Numbered from the stretch's first letter, positions 8,052 through 16,912 are shown. The stretch is DNA of 64,000 nucleotides from JACVRM01 sp963755085 (GCA_963755085.1 CAVWIN010000003.1:275498-339497); one strand, 5' to 3'. The notes: generated by a model not told the origin, from the letters alone. Numbers and translations: made by a program.

Positions 8052-9008
8052 ATGGTGGAACGCGTGCTCCTGGCCTCCCCGCGCGGCTACTGCGCGGGCG
8101 TCGAGCGCGCGGTGGAGACGGTCGAGCGGGCGCTCGAGCTGTATGGCCCGCCCGTCTACGTCCGCAAGCAGATCGTCCACAACGCGCACGTGGTGCGCGA
8201 GCTCGAGCAGCGCGGCGCCGTGTTCGTCGACGAGGAAACCGAGGTGCCCGCGGGCGAGACGGTCGTCCTGTCGGCCCACGGGGTGGCGCCGACCGTCTAC
8301 CGGAACGCCGAGTCGCTCGGGCTGAAGACGATCGACGCGACGTGCCCGCTGGTGACCAAGGTGCACGTCGAGGCCCGCCGCTACGCGGCGCAGGGCTACA
8401 CGATCGTCCTGATCGGCCACGCGGGCCACGAGGAGGTCGTCGGGACGATGGGCGAGGCGCCCGAGGCGACGGTCCTCGTGCAGTCGGTCGAGGACGCCGA
8501 GGCGCTCGACCCGCCGCCGGGCACGAGGCTCGCCTACCTGACGCAGACGACCCTGTCGGTCGACGAGACCTCCGCGATCATCACGACGCTGCGGCGGCGC
8601 TTCCCCGACATCCACGCGCCCAAGAAAGAGGACATCTGCTACGCGACCTCCAACCGGCAGTGGGCGGTCAAGGAGATGCTGCCGTCGATCGACCTGCTGC
8701 TCGTGATCGGGTCGCGCAACTCGTCGAACTCGAACCGGCTCGTCGAGGTGGCGCGCGCCGGTGGTGTCGCCGCCTACCTGATCGACGACGAGACCGACAT
8801 CGACGAGGCGTGGCTGGACGGCGTGCGGACGGTCGGCCTCAGCTCGGGGGCGTCGGCGCCGGAAAGCCTCGTGGAACGCGTGACCGGCTGGTTCCGTGCG
8901 CGCGGCGCAGCAGTCGAGCCGTTCGCGATGGTGGACGAGGACGTGACCTTCCGCCTGCCGGTCGAGCTGCGGCGCGAGCTGAAGCTGGCCGAAATTCAGC
9001 GGGCCTAG
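8052..9008 (+). CDS. ispH: 4-hydroxy-3-methylbut-2-enyl diphosphate reductase
   Basis: IspH (LytB) catalyses the last step of the MEP isoprenoid pathway, reducing HMBPP to IPP and DMAPP with a [4Fe-4S] cluster. The 318-residue protein has the three cluster cysteines at residues 14 (RGYCAGV), 98 (DATCPLV) and 196 (EDICYAT). It also has the family motifs VLSAHGV, IGHAGHEEV and SRNSSNSNRL. Length and motif order match the family. ATG at 8052 follows a TACACT -10 box by six bases. It converges on ileS with a 13-bp gap and no obvious terminator. Confidence 0.97.
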   Translation: MVERVLLASPRGYCAGVERAVETVERALELYGPPVYVRKQIVHNAHVVRELEQRGAVFVDEETEVPAGETVVLSAHGVAPTVYRNAESLGLKTIDATCPLVTKVHVEARRYAAQGYTIVLIGHAGHEEVVGTMGEAPEATVLVQSVEDAEALDPPPGTRLAYLTQTTLSVDETSAIITTLRRRFPDIHAPKKEDICYATSNRQWAVKEMLPSIDLLLVIGSRNSSNSNRLVEVARAGGVAAYLIDDETDIDEAWLDGVRTVGLSSGASAPESLVERVTGWFRARGAAVEPFAMVDEDVTFRLPVELRRELKLAEIQRA

Positions 9009-9021
9009 CGCTCGACCGTCG

Positions 9022-12000
9022 CTACGTCCGTTCGATCTGCGGCTCGTCCACGTCGCCGGCGGTTAGTTCGGTGGCGAGCACCTCGCCGGCGACCCAGTCG
9101 CCGTGCTGCTCGACGACGTCGCGCCAGCGCTTCGGAACGACGACCTTCACGCGGTCGCTGATCTCGAAGCCCCGGTCGCGGCGGAGCGTATTCAGCTCGT
9201 GGATCAGGTCGTACGCGCGGCCCTCGAGCTCCAGCTCGGGGTCGACCGCGGTCTCGACCGCGACCGTGACGCCGTCCTCGGAGGCGACGGCCCAGCCGTC
9301 ACGGCCGACAGTCTCGACCAGCACCTCGTCGGGGCCGAGGTCGTGCCCCGAGACGCGCACACCCCCGCCGGGTAGCTGCTCGAACTCACCGGCCGCCAGC
9401 GCGCGGCGGATGTCCCCGAGCGCAGCGCCGAGCTTCGGGCCCAGCACCGGCAAGTTCGGCCTGACCTTCAGCTCGGTGGCCTCAACCGGCCCGAACTCGA
9501 CCTGCTTGACGCGCAGCTCGTCGCGCAACTCGTCCTCGTGCGCGGGCAGCGACGGGCCCTGGACGACGAGCCGGCGAAGCGGCTGGCGCTGCTTCAGCCC
9601 GGTCATCGAGCGCGCCTGGCGGCCGAGCTCGACGACCTGGCGCACGGCCGCGATCTCGTCGAGCAGCGCCTGATCGGGCTCGCCCGGCTCGGGCCAGCCG
9701 CTGAGGAAGACGGACGACGCCGCCTCGGCGACCGGCGCACGCACGGCCCGCTGCCAGAGATCCTCGGCCAGGAAGGGCATCACCGGCCCGACCACCCGCA
9801 CGGCGGTGACCAGCGCGAACCAGAGGGTCCGCAGCGCGGTCTCATCGCCGTCCCAGAACCGGCGCCGTGAGCGGCGGATGTACCAGTTCGAGAGATCGTC
9901 CAGAAACGCCTCGAAAGCGCGCACGACATTGAACGACAGCGTGTCCTCGTACGCCTGGGTGGCCTCGCAGACGAACGCCCGCGTCCGCTCGACCAGCCAG
10001 CGGTCGAGAACGTTCGGCACTTCGGCCGGCCCGCCCAGGTCATCCCACAACGGACGCCAGTCCGCTGCGTTGCCGTAGAGGACGAGCACGCGCACCGAGT
10101 TCCACAGCCGCAGGAGCTTGCCCTTGATCTCCTCCGCCGGCCCGAATCCGAAGAGCAGGTTCTGGGTCGGCGGCTGCGCGCAGTACTGCCAGCGCATGAC
10201 GTCGGCGCCCATGCGGGCGAACGCGTCGTCGGCGTCGATCATGTTCCCCCACGAGCCGTGCATCTCCCGGCCGTTCTCGTCCAGCATCTTCTCGTAGCCG
10301 AGGACGCGCTTGAACGGCGCGCCGCCGGTCAGCACGACCGACATGAAGAGCTGCGAGTAGAACCAGAGGCGGATCTGCTCGCGCATCTCCGAGACCCAGT
10401 CCGCGGGGAACCACTGCTCCCAGTAGGCGTGGTCGGGCAGGTCCGCGCCGGTGAGGCCGCGCGCCGCGCCGGTGCCGTAGCCGCCCGGGACCCACTCGTC
10501 GTTGTGCCAGCCGAGCGTCGAGAAGGGGACGATGCCTGCATCCAGCCAGACGTCGCCGACCTCGACGATCCGCTCGACCGCGTCGCCGCACTGCTCGCAG
10601 CGGATGGGCACGCGGTCGATCCACGGGCGGCGCAGCTCCTCGAGCTGGTCGAGCCCCTCGACCGCCCGCTCCTCGAGCTCCCGCTTCGACCCGATCACGT
10701 TCAGGTGCCCGCACGCGCACGGGTAGAAGGGCAGCGGCAGGCCGTAGTAGCGGCGGCGCGAGATGTTCCAGTCGCCCATGTTGTGCAGCCAGTCGTCCAT
10801 GCGCTTGCCCATGTACTCGGGCACCCACTGGACGGTCGAGTTGGCGTCGAGCATCTGCTGCCGGAGGTCGCGCACCGAGATGAACCAGTCGTCGGCGATG
10901 CGGAAGATCAGCGGCGTGTGGCAGCGCCAGCACTCGGGGTAGCGGTGCTCGTACAGGCCCGACTCGACGAGCCGCCCCTTCTCCTCGAGGTTGCCGATGA
11001 TCTGCTCGGCCGCCTCGACCGTGGACAGGCCGTGCAGCCAGCCGTAGTCGTCGTAGAAGCGGCCCGACTCGTCGACGGGCGTGAGCACGGGCAGGTCGTA
11101 GACGCGGCTGAGCTCGAAGTCCTCGGCGCCGGCCCCCGGCGCGATGTGGACGATGCCGGTGCCCTCGTCCATCGTCACCTCGTCCCATCCGATCACGCGG
11201 TGCTCGACGGCCGCACCGGGCGGCAAGTCGTCGAACGGGCCCTCATAGCGCCAGCCGACCAGCTCGGAGCCTTTTAGAACGTCGTCGAAGGACTCGTCGG
11301 GATACCGCGGCGCCGCGACCCACTCGCCATTGAGCCGGCGGCCGTAGTCGGCGTCCGGCTTGACCGCCGCGGCGACGTTCGCGGGCAGCGTCCACGGCGT
11401 CGTCGTCCAGACGATCAGCGACTCGCCCGGACGGTCGAGGAGCGGCAGGCGCACGTAGAGCGACGGGTCGGCGCGGTCGACGTAGTTGCCGGCGAGCTCG
11501 TGTGCGGAGATCGACGTGCCGCAGCGCGGGCACCACTCGGTCGCTCGGTGGCCGAGGTAGAGCCAGTCGCGCTCGTGCACCGTCTTCAGCATCCGCCAGA
11601 CGTACTCGATGTTGGTGTCGCTGAAGGTGAAGTAGTCGTTGCCCCAGTCCATCCACATGCCGAGCCGGATGGAGCCCTTGGTCAGCTGGTCGGCCGACCA
11701 GACGACGACCTCGCGGCAGCGCGCGGCGAACTCCTCGAGGCCGTATTCCTCGATCTCGCGCTTCGAGTTGAGGCCGAGCTGGCGCTCGACGCCGACCTCG
11801 ATCCAGAGCCCCTGGCAGTCGAAGCCGTTCTGGTAGCGCTGGTCGAAGCCGCGCAGCGCCTTGTAGCGCTGGAAGACGTCCTTCAGCGTCCGCCCCCACG
11901 CCGTGTGCACCGCGAGCGTCTTGTTCGCGGTCACGGGGCCGTCGAAGAAGCTCCACTTCTCCTTGCCGCGGTTCAGCTCGCGCAGCTGCTCGAACGTGCC

Positions 12001-12084
12001 CTCCCGCTCCCAGAAATCGAGGATCTCGAGCTCGAGCGCGGGATGATCGGGCTTGTCGGGCAGCGGCTCGAATACGTGTTTCAC
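9022..12084 (-). CDS. ileS: Isoleucyl-tRNA synthetase with altered HIGH and KMSKS motifs
   Basis: A 1020-residue class I aminoacyl-tRNA synthetase charging tRNA-Ile. The N-terminal Rossmann part, the CP1 editing insertion (LIVWTTTPWTLPANVAAAV), a zinc-ribbon-like WCPRCG segment and a helical anticodon-binding C-terminus are recognisable. The first signature motif reads AVHT (residues 58-61, in TANKTLAVHTAWGRTLKD) instead of HxGH. The second reads EMHGS (607-611) instead of KMSKS. Related actinobacterial enzymes, as I recall them, have GVHH and MHKS there, so this copy is further diverged. Start is GTG at 12084, six bases after TAGACT. It is the only ileS in the window. Confidence 0.93.
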   Translation of the reverse strand: MKHVFEPLPDKPDHPALELEILDFWEREGTFEQLRELNRGKEKWSFFDGPVTANKTLAVHTAWGRTLKDVFQRYKALRGFDQRYQNGFDCQGLWIEVGVERQLGLNSKREIEEYGLEEFAARCREVVVWSADQLTKGSIRLGMWMDWGNDYFTFSDTNIEYVWRMLKTVHERDWLYLGHRATEWCPRCGTSISAHELAGNYVDRADPSLYVRLPLLDRPGESLIVWTTTPWTLPANVAAAVKPDADYGRRLNGEWVAAPRYPDESFDDVLKGSELVGWRYEGPFDDLPPGAAVEHRVIGWDEVTMDEGTGIVHIAPGAGAEDFELSRVYDLPVLTPVDESGRFYDDYGWLHGLSTVEAAEQIIGNLEEKGRLVESGLYEHRYPECWRCHTPLIFRIADDWFISVRDLRQQMLDANSTVQWVPEYMGKRMDDWLHNMGDWNISRRRYYGLPLPFYPCACGHLNVIGSKRELEERAVEGLDQLEELRRPWIDRVPIRCEQCGDAVERIVEVGDVWLDAGIVPFSTLGWHNDEWVPGGYGTGAARGLTGADLPDHAYWEQWFPADWVSEMREQIRLWFYSQLFMSVVLTGGAPFKRVLGYEKMLDENGREMHGSWGNMIDADDAFARMGADVMRWQYCAQPPTQNLLFGFGPAEEIKGKLLRLWNSVRVLVLYGNAADWRPLWDDLGGPAEVPNVLDRWLVERTRAFVCEATQAYEDTLSFNVVRAFEAFLDDLSNWYIRRSRRRFWDGDETALRTLWFALVTAVRVVGPVMPFLAEDLWQRAVRAPVAEAASSVFLSGWPEPGEPDQALLDEIAAVRQVVELGRQARSMTGLKQRQPLRRLVVQGPSLPAHEDELRDELRVKQVEFGPVEATELKVRPNLPVLGPKLGAALGDIRRALAAGEFEQLPGGGVRVSGHDLGPDEVLVETVGRDGWAVASEDGVTVAVETAVDPELELEGRAYDLIHELNTLRRDRGFEISDRVKVVVPKRWRDVVEQHGDWVAGEVLATELTAGDVDEPQIERT

Positions 12085-12090
12085 CCCGCC

Positions 12091-12096
12091 AGTCTA
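12091..12096 (-). promoter_or_regulatory. -10 box (TAGACT) before ileS
   Basis: On the minus strand TAGACT is followed by six bases (GGCGGG) and the GTG start of ileS. No T-box-like leader exists upstream, so this ileS is not under T-box control here. Confidence 0.5.
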
Positions 12097-12144
12097 GGAA
12101 TCTCCCGGGATTACGACGGCCGACGTTGGCGTTACACCTTGTGT

Positions 12145-12162
12145 GGGAGCGGGAACGCTCCC
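12145..12162 (+). other. Hairpin in the trx leader
   Basis: GGGAGCG-GGAA-CGCTCCC is a perfect 7-bp stem with a GGAA tetraloop, 33 bases before the trx start codon. There is no U-tract. It could stabilise the trx mRNA 5' end. Confidence 0.45.
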
Positions 12163-12195
12163 TCACTCAATACTCAGAAGAAAGGAAGCAAATAG

Positions 12196-12513
12196 ATGAC
12201 AACGGCAGCAACCGAGACCACCTTCGACCAGGAGGTCATCCAGAGCGACAAGTCGGTCATCGTCGACTTCTGGGCCGAGTGGTGTGGCCCCTGCCACGCG
12301 GTCTCGCCCGTGCTCGAGCGCATCGTGGACGAGCGCGGCGACGAGCTGAAGCTCGTCAAGGTCAACATCGACGAGGAGCCGGCGCTCGCCCAGCGCTACG
12401 GCGTCGCGTCGATCCCGACCATGATCCTCTTCAAGGGCGGCGAGGCCGCGGCGTTCGCGGTCGGCGCGCAGCCGAAGGGCGCGCTCGAGCGCTCGCTCGG
12501 CCTGACGGCGTAG
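12196..12513 (+). CDS. trx: Thioredoxin
   Basis: A 105-residue thioredoxin with the redox motif WCGPC (Cys30 and Cys33), the cis-Pro loop in VASIPTMILF and the usual buried Asp in IVDFWAEWC. It reduces protein disulfides in the cytoplasm using thioredoxin reductase, which is not in the window. A purine-rich AGAAAGGAAG site precedes ATG 12196, so unlike many neighbours it has a conventional leader. The stop codon abuts or overlaps the start region of the next gene. Confidence 0.96.
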   Translation: MTTAATETTFDQEVIQSDKSVIVDFWAEWCGPCHAVSPVLERIVDERGDELKLVKVNIDEEPALAQRYGVASIPTMILFKGGEAAAFAVGAQPKGALERSLGLTA

Positions 12514-13304
12514 CAGCCGCGCTCTTCATCAACCCCCGCGCCGGCGGGGGCGACCGAACGGACGAGCTCGTCGAGGCGGCGCGGGCGCGGGGCGTGAGCA
12601 CGCGCGTCCTCTCCCCCGACGACGACCCGGCGGAGCTCGCGCGCGCGGCGGGCGACGCCGACGCGCTCGGCATGGCGGGCGGCGACGGCTCCATGGGGGC
12701 CGTCGCCGGCGTCGCCGTCGAGCGCGACCTGCCGTTCGCCTGCATCCCGTTCGGGACGCGCAACCACTTTGCCCGCGACGTGGGCCTGCCTGACGACCCG
12801 ATCGAGGCGCTGGCGGCCTTCGCGGGGCCGGAGCGGCGCGTGGACATCGGCCGCGCCGGCAAGCGTGCCTTTCTGAACAACGTGTCGCTCGGGCTCTACG
12901 CCGAGCTCGTCCACCGGCGCGAGCAGCACCGGGGCCGGCGCTACGCCCTCGCCCGGCTGCGCGCCCTCGTCATGCTCGCGCGCGACCGCGGCCGCACGGC
13001 CGGCTTCGTCGTCGACGGGCGGGCCATCGAGGCCCACGTGGTGCTCGTAGCGAACAACGCCTACGAGCTGGACGTGTTCGACGTCGGCGAGCGCCAGCGC
13101 CTCGACGAGGGCCGCCTCTGCATGTACGTCGCGCACGGCTGGCGGCCGCGCACCTGGGAGGAGCGCTCGTGCACGCAGGCGACGATCGACGTCCCGGGCC
13201 ACCGTGTGCGGGCAGCCGTCGACGGGGAGCCGGCGCTCTTCGACACGCCGCTCGAGTTCAGGGTCGAACCGGGAGCCCTACGCCTGCTGGTTCCACACGC
13301 GTAG
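12510..13304 (+). CDS. Diacylglycerol kinase family lipid kinase (start uncertain)
   Basis: About 264 residues with the DAGK catalytic fold: N-terminal LFINPRAGGG, the nucleotide-binding GMAGGDGSMG motif, FGTRNHFARDVGLP, and FLNNVSLGLYAE. The family phosphorylates lipids such as diacylglycerol or undecaprenol. No ATG, GTG or TTG lies in this frame between the thioredoxin stop and the conserved INPRAGG motif. The first codon after the junction is GTA, overlapping the trx TAG. Initiation from GTA, a -1 frameshift from trx, or a sequencing error are all possible. The 3' end overlaps the convergent Nudix gene by 27 bp. Confidence 0.85.
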   Translation, partial: VAAALFINPRAGGGDRTDELVEAARARGVSTRVLSPDDDPAELARAAGDADALGMAGGDGSMGAVAGVAVERDLPFACIPFGTRNHFARDVGLPDDPIEALAAFAGPERRVDIGRAGKRAFLNNVSLGLYAELVHRREQHRGRRYALARLRALVMLARDRGRTAGFVVDGRAIEAHVVLVANNAYELDVFDVGERQRLDEGRLCMYVAHGWRPRTWEERSCTQATIDVPGHRVRAAVDGEPALFDTPLEFRVEPGALRLLVPHA

Positions 13305-13778
13305 GACCTCGGCAATGTGGAACGCGAGGTTGCCGGGCAGCTCGTCGCGGCCGAACCAGCGCAGCTCCTCGACGTCGTCGTCGGGCCGCGGCTCGCCGGC
13401 CGTGATCCGCGCCGTCCAGTAGAGGTTGATCGTGGCCAGCGCATCCTCCGCGTCGCCGTAGCGGTCCATCCACACGCCGAGGAGCTCGCCGGGCTCGATC
13501 TCGACGCCGGCCTCCTCGCGGAGCTCACGCCGCAGCGCGTCGAGCGGATGCTCGCCCTCCTCCAGGAAGCCGCCCGGCAGATCCCAGAAGCCGGCGAAGG
13601 GCTCGTGCTTGCGGCGCGCGAGCAGGACGCGGCCGTCGTCCACGATGACCGCCGACGCCGTGGGCTTCGAGCTCGCGTATGCGACGAAGCCGCAGCGCGG
13701 GCATTCCTTCCGCGCGTCGTCGCCGCCAAGCTCCGCCGCGCAGCGCGGACAGTGCCTCCAGGCGGCAAGCTCGGCCAC
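13278..13778 (-). CDS. Nudix hydrolase with N-terminal zinc ribbon
   Basis: A 166-residue protein. Two CPRC knuckles near the N-terminus form a zinc ribbon like that of NADH-pyrophosphatase-type Nudix proteins. The Nudix box is GGFLEEGEHPLDALRRELRE followed by EAGVEI, so it should hydrolyse a nucleoside diphosphate derivative. I chose GTG at 13778 rather than an ATG at 13817 because a TATTGT -10 box ends seven bases upstream of the GTG, while the ATG lies inside the divergent neighbour. Confidence 0.88.
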   Translation of the reverse strand: MAELAAWRHCPRCAAELGGDDARKECPRCGFVAYASSKPTASAVIVDDGRVLLARRKHEPFAGFWDLPGGFLEEGEHPLDALRRELREEAGVEIEPGELLGVWMDRYGDAEDALATINLYWTARITAGEPRPDDDVEELRWFGRDELPGNLAFHIAEVLRVWNQQA

Positions 13779-13798
13779 CTCGGCAACAATAGGGCCGC

Positions 13799-14170
13799 AT
13801 GAGCCCGCGCATGGCACCCGCCACCATCGCCGAGCTGTCCCGAGTCGGCCTGCTCGCCGAGCTCCCCGGCGAGAAGCTCGGCGAGCTCGCCGCTGCCATG
13901 CAGCGCGAGTATGTGCCCGCCGGAACGGAGATCGTGCGCGAGGGTGAGTTTGGCTCGCGCTTCTACGTCGTGCTCGCAGGCCTGCTCTCGGTCACGCAGG
14001 ACGCGCGAGGGGAGCGTGCGCTGTTGCGGCCCGGCGACTACTTCGGCGAGGTCGCCCCGGCGATGGGCATCCGCCGCACGGCGAGCGTCCGCGCGGTCAC
14101 GCCCGCCACGGTTGCCAGCTGCGACCGCGCCACCTTCGACGAGTTCGTCAAGCCGCTCTTCACCGGCTGA
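13799..14170 (+). CDS. Cyclic nucleotide-binding domain protein
   Basis: A 123-residue stand-alone cNMP-binding domain. The beta-roll contains VPAGTEIVREGEFGSRFYVV, and the phosphate-binding cassette reads DYFGEVAPAMGIRRTASV, with the Glu and Arg that contact ribose and phosphate. There is no DNA-binding domain, so it probably works by partner contact. It is translationally linked to the glutaredoxin-like gene (stop and start share one base). A class III cyclase and a phosphodiesterase are encoded 6-10 kb away. Confidence 0.88.
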   Translation: MSPRMAPATIAELSRVGLLAELPGEKLGELAAAMQREYVPAGTEIVREGEFGSRFYVVLAGLLSVTQDARGERALLRPGDYFGEVAPAMGIRRTASVRAVTPATVASCDRATFDEFVKPLFTG

Positions 14171-14487
14171 TGCTCGAGTTCTTCCAGGCCGAGTGGTGCC
14201 CGTACTCGCACCGTGTGCGCGAGCGGATGACGGAGCTCGGCATCGACTTCATCGCGCGCCAGGTGCAGCCACGCCGCTCGCTGCGCGACGACATGGAGCA
14301 AGAGATCGGCACCCGTTCGATCCCAGCGCTCAAGACCGAGGACGGGCGCGTGATCGAGGGCGACGTCGAGATCATGGCCTTCCTCGCCGAGAACTACGGG
14401 AAAGGCGAGGAGTGGGAGCAGGGCCACCAGGCGATGGAGCTCCGCCACCCGACGCTCCGCCAGGGCGCGTCACGCGACCCCGCGTAG
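14170..14487 (+). CDS. Glutaredoxin-like / GST N-terminal domain protein
   Basis: A 105-residue thioredoxin-fold protein with CPYS at residues 10-13, followed by a helix and the cis-Pro element RSIPALKTEDG, then GDVEIMAFL as in glutathione-S-transferase N-terminal domains. The second Cys of CPYC is Ser, so a monothiol mechanism is expected. Its low-molecular-weight thiol partner is unknown; mycothiol, ergothioneine or gamma-Glu-Cys are candidates. The start overlaps the previous stop by one base. The end overlaps the convergent hydrolase gene by 18 bp. Confidence 0.85.
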   Translation: MLEFFQAEWCPYSHRVRERMTELGIDFIARQVQPRRSLRDDMEQEIGTRSIPALKTEDGRVIEGDVEIMAFLAENYGKGEEWEQGHQAMELRHPTLRQGASRDPA

Positions 14488-15291
14488 CTCCGCGGCCACA
14501 GCGTCCGAGTAGGGCGGCCAGGCCTCCTTGGCCCACTCGCCGAACTCCAGGTCGGTGAGCACGCCGAGCGCCGACTCGAGCTCGGGATCGACCCAGAGGA
14601 ACGTGCCCGAGCCTCCGAAGTGGCCGAACGCGCGCGGCGAGACCGCCGTCCCCATCCAGTGCCCGGGCTTGGCGTCGCGGATCTCGAACCCGAGCCCCCA
14701 GTCGTTCGGGCTCATCCGGCCGAAGTCCGGCAGCACGCCGTCGAGCCCCGGGAAGGCGACCCCGGTCGCCTCGGCGAGCGTCTCCGGTGCGACGATCGTC
14801 GGCGCCAGCAGGTCGCGGCCGAGCCGGAGCAGGTCGTCCAGCGGCCCCCACAGGTCGGCCGCCGGCGAGCCCCGCAGCTCGCTCCGCGTCATCCCGAGCG
14901 GCTCGAGCACGGCCTCGCGCAGGTACTCGGCGAAGGGGATCTCCGCGGCGTGCGCGACATGCTCCGCGACCTGCTCGAAGCCGACGTTCGAGTAGATACG
15001 TCGCGTGCCCGGGCGCGCGAGCGTGCTGCCGTGGCGGTCGAACGGCAGCCCGGAAGCGTGGGCGAGCAGGTGCCGCACGGTCGAGCCGTCGGGCCCGGCC
15101 GGCTCGTCGAGGTCGACGACGCCCTCCTCCGCCGCGACGAGCACCGCGAGCGCGGTGACCAGCTTCGTAATCGACGCCCAGCGGTAGAGGCGCTCCGTGT
15201 CGCCGTGCGTCGCGACGACGCCGTCCGCGCGCACGACGCCCGCCGCGGCGTGCTCGGCCGGCCAGCTGTCGATTGCGGCAAGCGCCTCCAC
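14470..15291 (-). CDS. Serine beta-lactamase-like hydrolase (class C / esterase family)
   Basis: A 273-residue protein of the Beta-lactamase (Pfam) family. The catalytic SxxK is SITK at about residue 40, the YxN element is YSN (about 100), and the late HFGGSG motif replaces KTG. Such proteins act as penicillin-binding-like peptidases or esterases. There is no signal peptide, which argues for a cytoplasmic esterase rather than a secreted beta-lactamase. Start is GTG at 15291. It is divergent from the RidA gene with only 20 bp between the start codons. Confidence 0.87.
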   Translation of the reverse strand: MEALAAIDSWPAEHAAAGVVRADGVVATHGDTERLYRWASITKLVTALAVLVAAEEGVVDLDEPAGPDGSTVRHLLAHASGLPFDRHGSTLARPGTRRIYSNVGFEQVAEHVAHAAEIPFAEYLREAVLEPLGMTRSELRGSPAADLWGPLDDLLRLGRDLLAPTIVAPETLAEATGVAFPGLDGVLPDFGRMSPNDWGLGFEIRDAKPGHWMGTAVSPRAFGHFGGSGTFLWVDPELESALGVLTDLEFGEWAKEAWPPYSDAVAAELRGVA

Positions 15292-15311
15292 GGGGCGTGC
15301 AAGCTACCGCG

Positions 15312-15695
15312 ATGGAGCGTCGGCGGATCTCCTCAGCGATGGCGATGGAGGGCCAGGTCGGCTACTCACGCGCCGTGGTCGCAGGCCGGCACGTGTACGT
15401 CTCCGGCACCGCGCCCGTGATGCCGGACGGCGCCGACCCGCCAGCGGACGCTTACGGCCAGGCGCGGCGCTGCCTCGAGATCATCCTCGCTGCGCTCGCC
15501 GAGGCAGGGGCGACCGCGCGCGACGTCGTGCGCACGCGGATCTACGTCACGGACGCGGCGCTGATCGGCGAGGCCGGCCGCGCACACGCCGAGATCTTCG
15601 GCAACGTCCGGCCCGCGACGACCGGCGTCGTCGTCGGGCTGCTCGACCCGCGCTGGCTGGTCGAGATCGAGGCCGAGGCGCTGCTCAGCGAATAG
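15312..15695 (+). CDS. RidA family protein (enamine/imine deaminase)
   Basis: A 127-residue RidA/YjgF-type protein. Family landmarks are VAGRHVYVSGTAPV, the RTRIYVTD strand carrying the conserved Arg, and the C-terminal LVEIEAEALL. RidA hydrolyses reactive 2-aminoacrylate-type enamines released by PLP enzymes. It overlaps nothing and is followed after 11 bp by the ligase gene on the same strand. Confidence 0.92.
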   Translation: MERRRISSAMAMEGQVGYSRAVVAGRHVYVSGTAPVMPDGADPPADAYGQARRCLEIILAALAEAGATARDVVRTRIYVTDAALIGEAGRAHAEIFGNVRPATTGVVVGLLDPRWLVEIEAEALLSE

Positions 15696-15706
15696 GCTGC
15701 GCACCC

Positions 15707-16912
15707 GTGTCGGAGCAGGCATTTCCTCCGTCGATCATGGCCAAGACGCTGGAGCCGGGCGGCAGCGTGCTCGACCACACGTTCGGCAAGGGCGACCCGT
15801 ACACGCTCGGCGTCGAGGAGGAGTACATGCTGCTCGACGGCGAGACGCTCGACCTCGTCCAGCACATCGACACCGTGCTCGCCGCCGTCGCCGGGCACGA
15901 GCTCGAGCCGCGCATCAACGCCGAGCTGATGCAGTCGGTGCTCGAGATCACGACGCCCGTCTGCCGCACGGCCGCGGACGTCGACGGCGCGCTGCGCCAG
16001 CTCCGCACGTACGTGACCGGCATCGCGCACGAGCGCGGCCTGCGCGTCGGCTCGGCGGGCACGCATCCGTTCAGCCTCTTCGAGCGCCAGCGGATCACGG
16101 CCAAGGACCGGTACCGCCAACTCGTCGACCAGATGCAGTACGTCGCGCGGCGGGAGCTGATCTTCGGCATGCACGTGCACGTGGCGGTGGACTCGCCGGA
16201 GAAGGCGATCGGCGTTCTGAACGGATTGATCCCGCAGCTCGCGCCGCTCCTCGCGCTGTCTTCCTCCTCGCCGTTCTGGCGCGGCGAGCCGACCGGGCTC
16301 CACTCGAGCCGCCAGATGGTCTTTGCCGCGTTCCCCCGCTCGGGGCCGCCGCCGCGCTTCAAGGACTACGCCGACTACGCGAGCGTGATCCACCAGCTGG
16401 AGCGGACCGGCTGCATCGCCGACTACACGCAGATCTGGTGGGACATCCGCCCGCACCCGCGGCTCGGGACGATCGAGGTGCGCATCTGCGACGGCGTCAC
16501 GCGCGTGGAGCATGCCGTCGCGATCGCCGCGTATTGCCAGGCGCTCGTCAAGCACCTCTGCGAGGCGATCGACCGCGGCGAGGAGATCCAGACGTACCAC
16601 CGCATCCTCACCACCGAGAACAAGTGGCTCGCGGGCCGCTACGGCCTCCAGGCGCCGATCATGGATCTCGAAACCGGCAAGCGGAACCGCATCCCCGTCG
16701 CGCAGCTGATCCGGCGGACGCTACGGCGGATCGAGCCGCACGCGCGCGAGCTCGGCTCGGAGGCCGCGCTGGAGGGGATCAGCGACATCCTCTCGCGCGG
16801 CAACGGCGCCGACCGGCAGCTGCGCGTCTTCAACGCGAACCGCGACGTGGTCGAGGTCGTCCGCGAGATCGCGGACACGACCGAGGCCGCGGCCGTTCCC
16901 GCCGCCGCCTAG
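15707..16912 (+). CDS. Carboxylate-amine ligase / glutamate-cysteine ligase type 2
   Basis: A 401-residue GCS2 (YbdK) family enzyme that joins an amine to a carboxylate using ATP, classically Glu plus Cys. Visible motifs are LGVEEEYMLLD (metal-binding Glu), ELMQSVLEITTPVC, GMHVHVAVD and WWDIRPHPRLGTIEVRICD. The short N-terminal extension depends on GTG 15707; ATG at 15737 is an alternative. It could supply gamma-Glu-Cys for the ergothioneine enzyme EgtB encoded at 36.5-37.8 kb, but that link is inference. The stop overlaps the convergent propeller gene (CTAG). Confidence 0.88.
   Translation: MSEQAFPPSIMAKTLEPGGSVLDHTFGKGDPYTLGVEEEYMLLDGETLDLVQHIDTVLAAVAGHELEPRINAELMQSVLEITTPVCRTAADVDGALRQLRTYVTGIAHERGLRVGSAGTHPFSLFERQRITAKDRYRQLVDQMQYVARRELIFGMHVHVAVDSPEKAIGVLNGLIPQLAPLLALSSSSPFWRGEPTGLHSSRQMVFAAFPRSGPPPRFKDYADYASVIHQLERTGCIADYTQIWWDIRPHPRLGTIEVRICDGVTRVEHAVAIAAYCQALVKHLCEAIDRGEEIQTYHRILTTENKWLAGRYGLQAPIMDLETGKRNRIPVAQLIRRTLRRIEPHARELGSEAALEGISDILSRGNGADRQLRVFNANRDVVEVVREIADTTEAAAVPAAA

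Noticed and set aside
12085..12140. T-box riboswitch controlling ileS
   Set aside because: The -10 box is six bases from the start codon, leaving no leader for a T-box.
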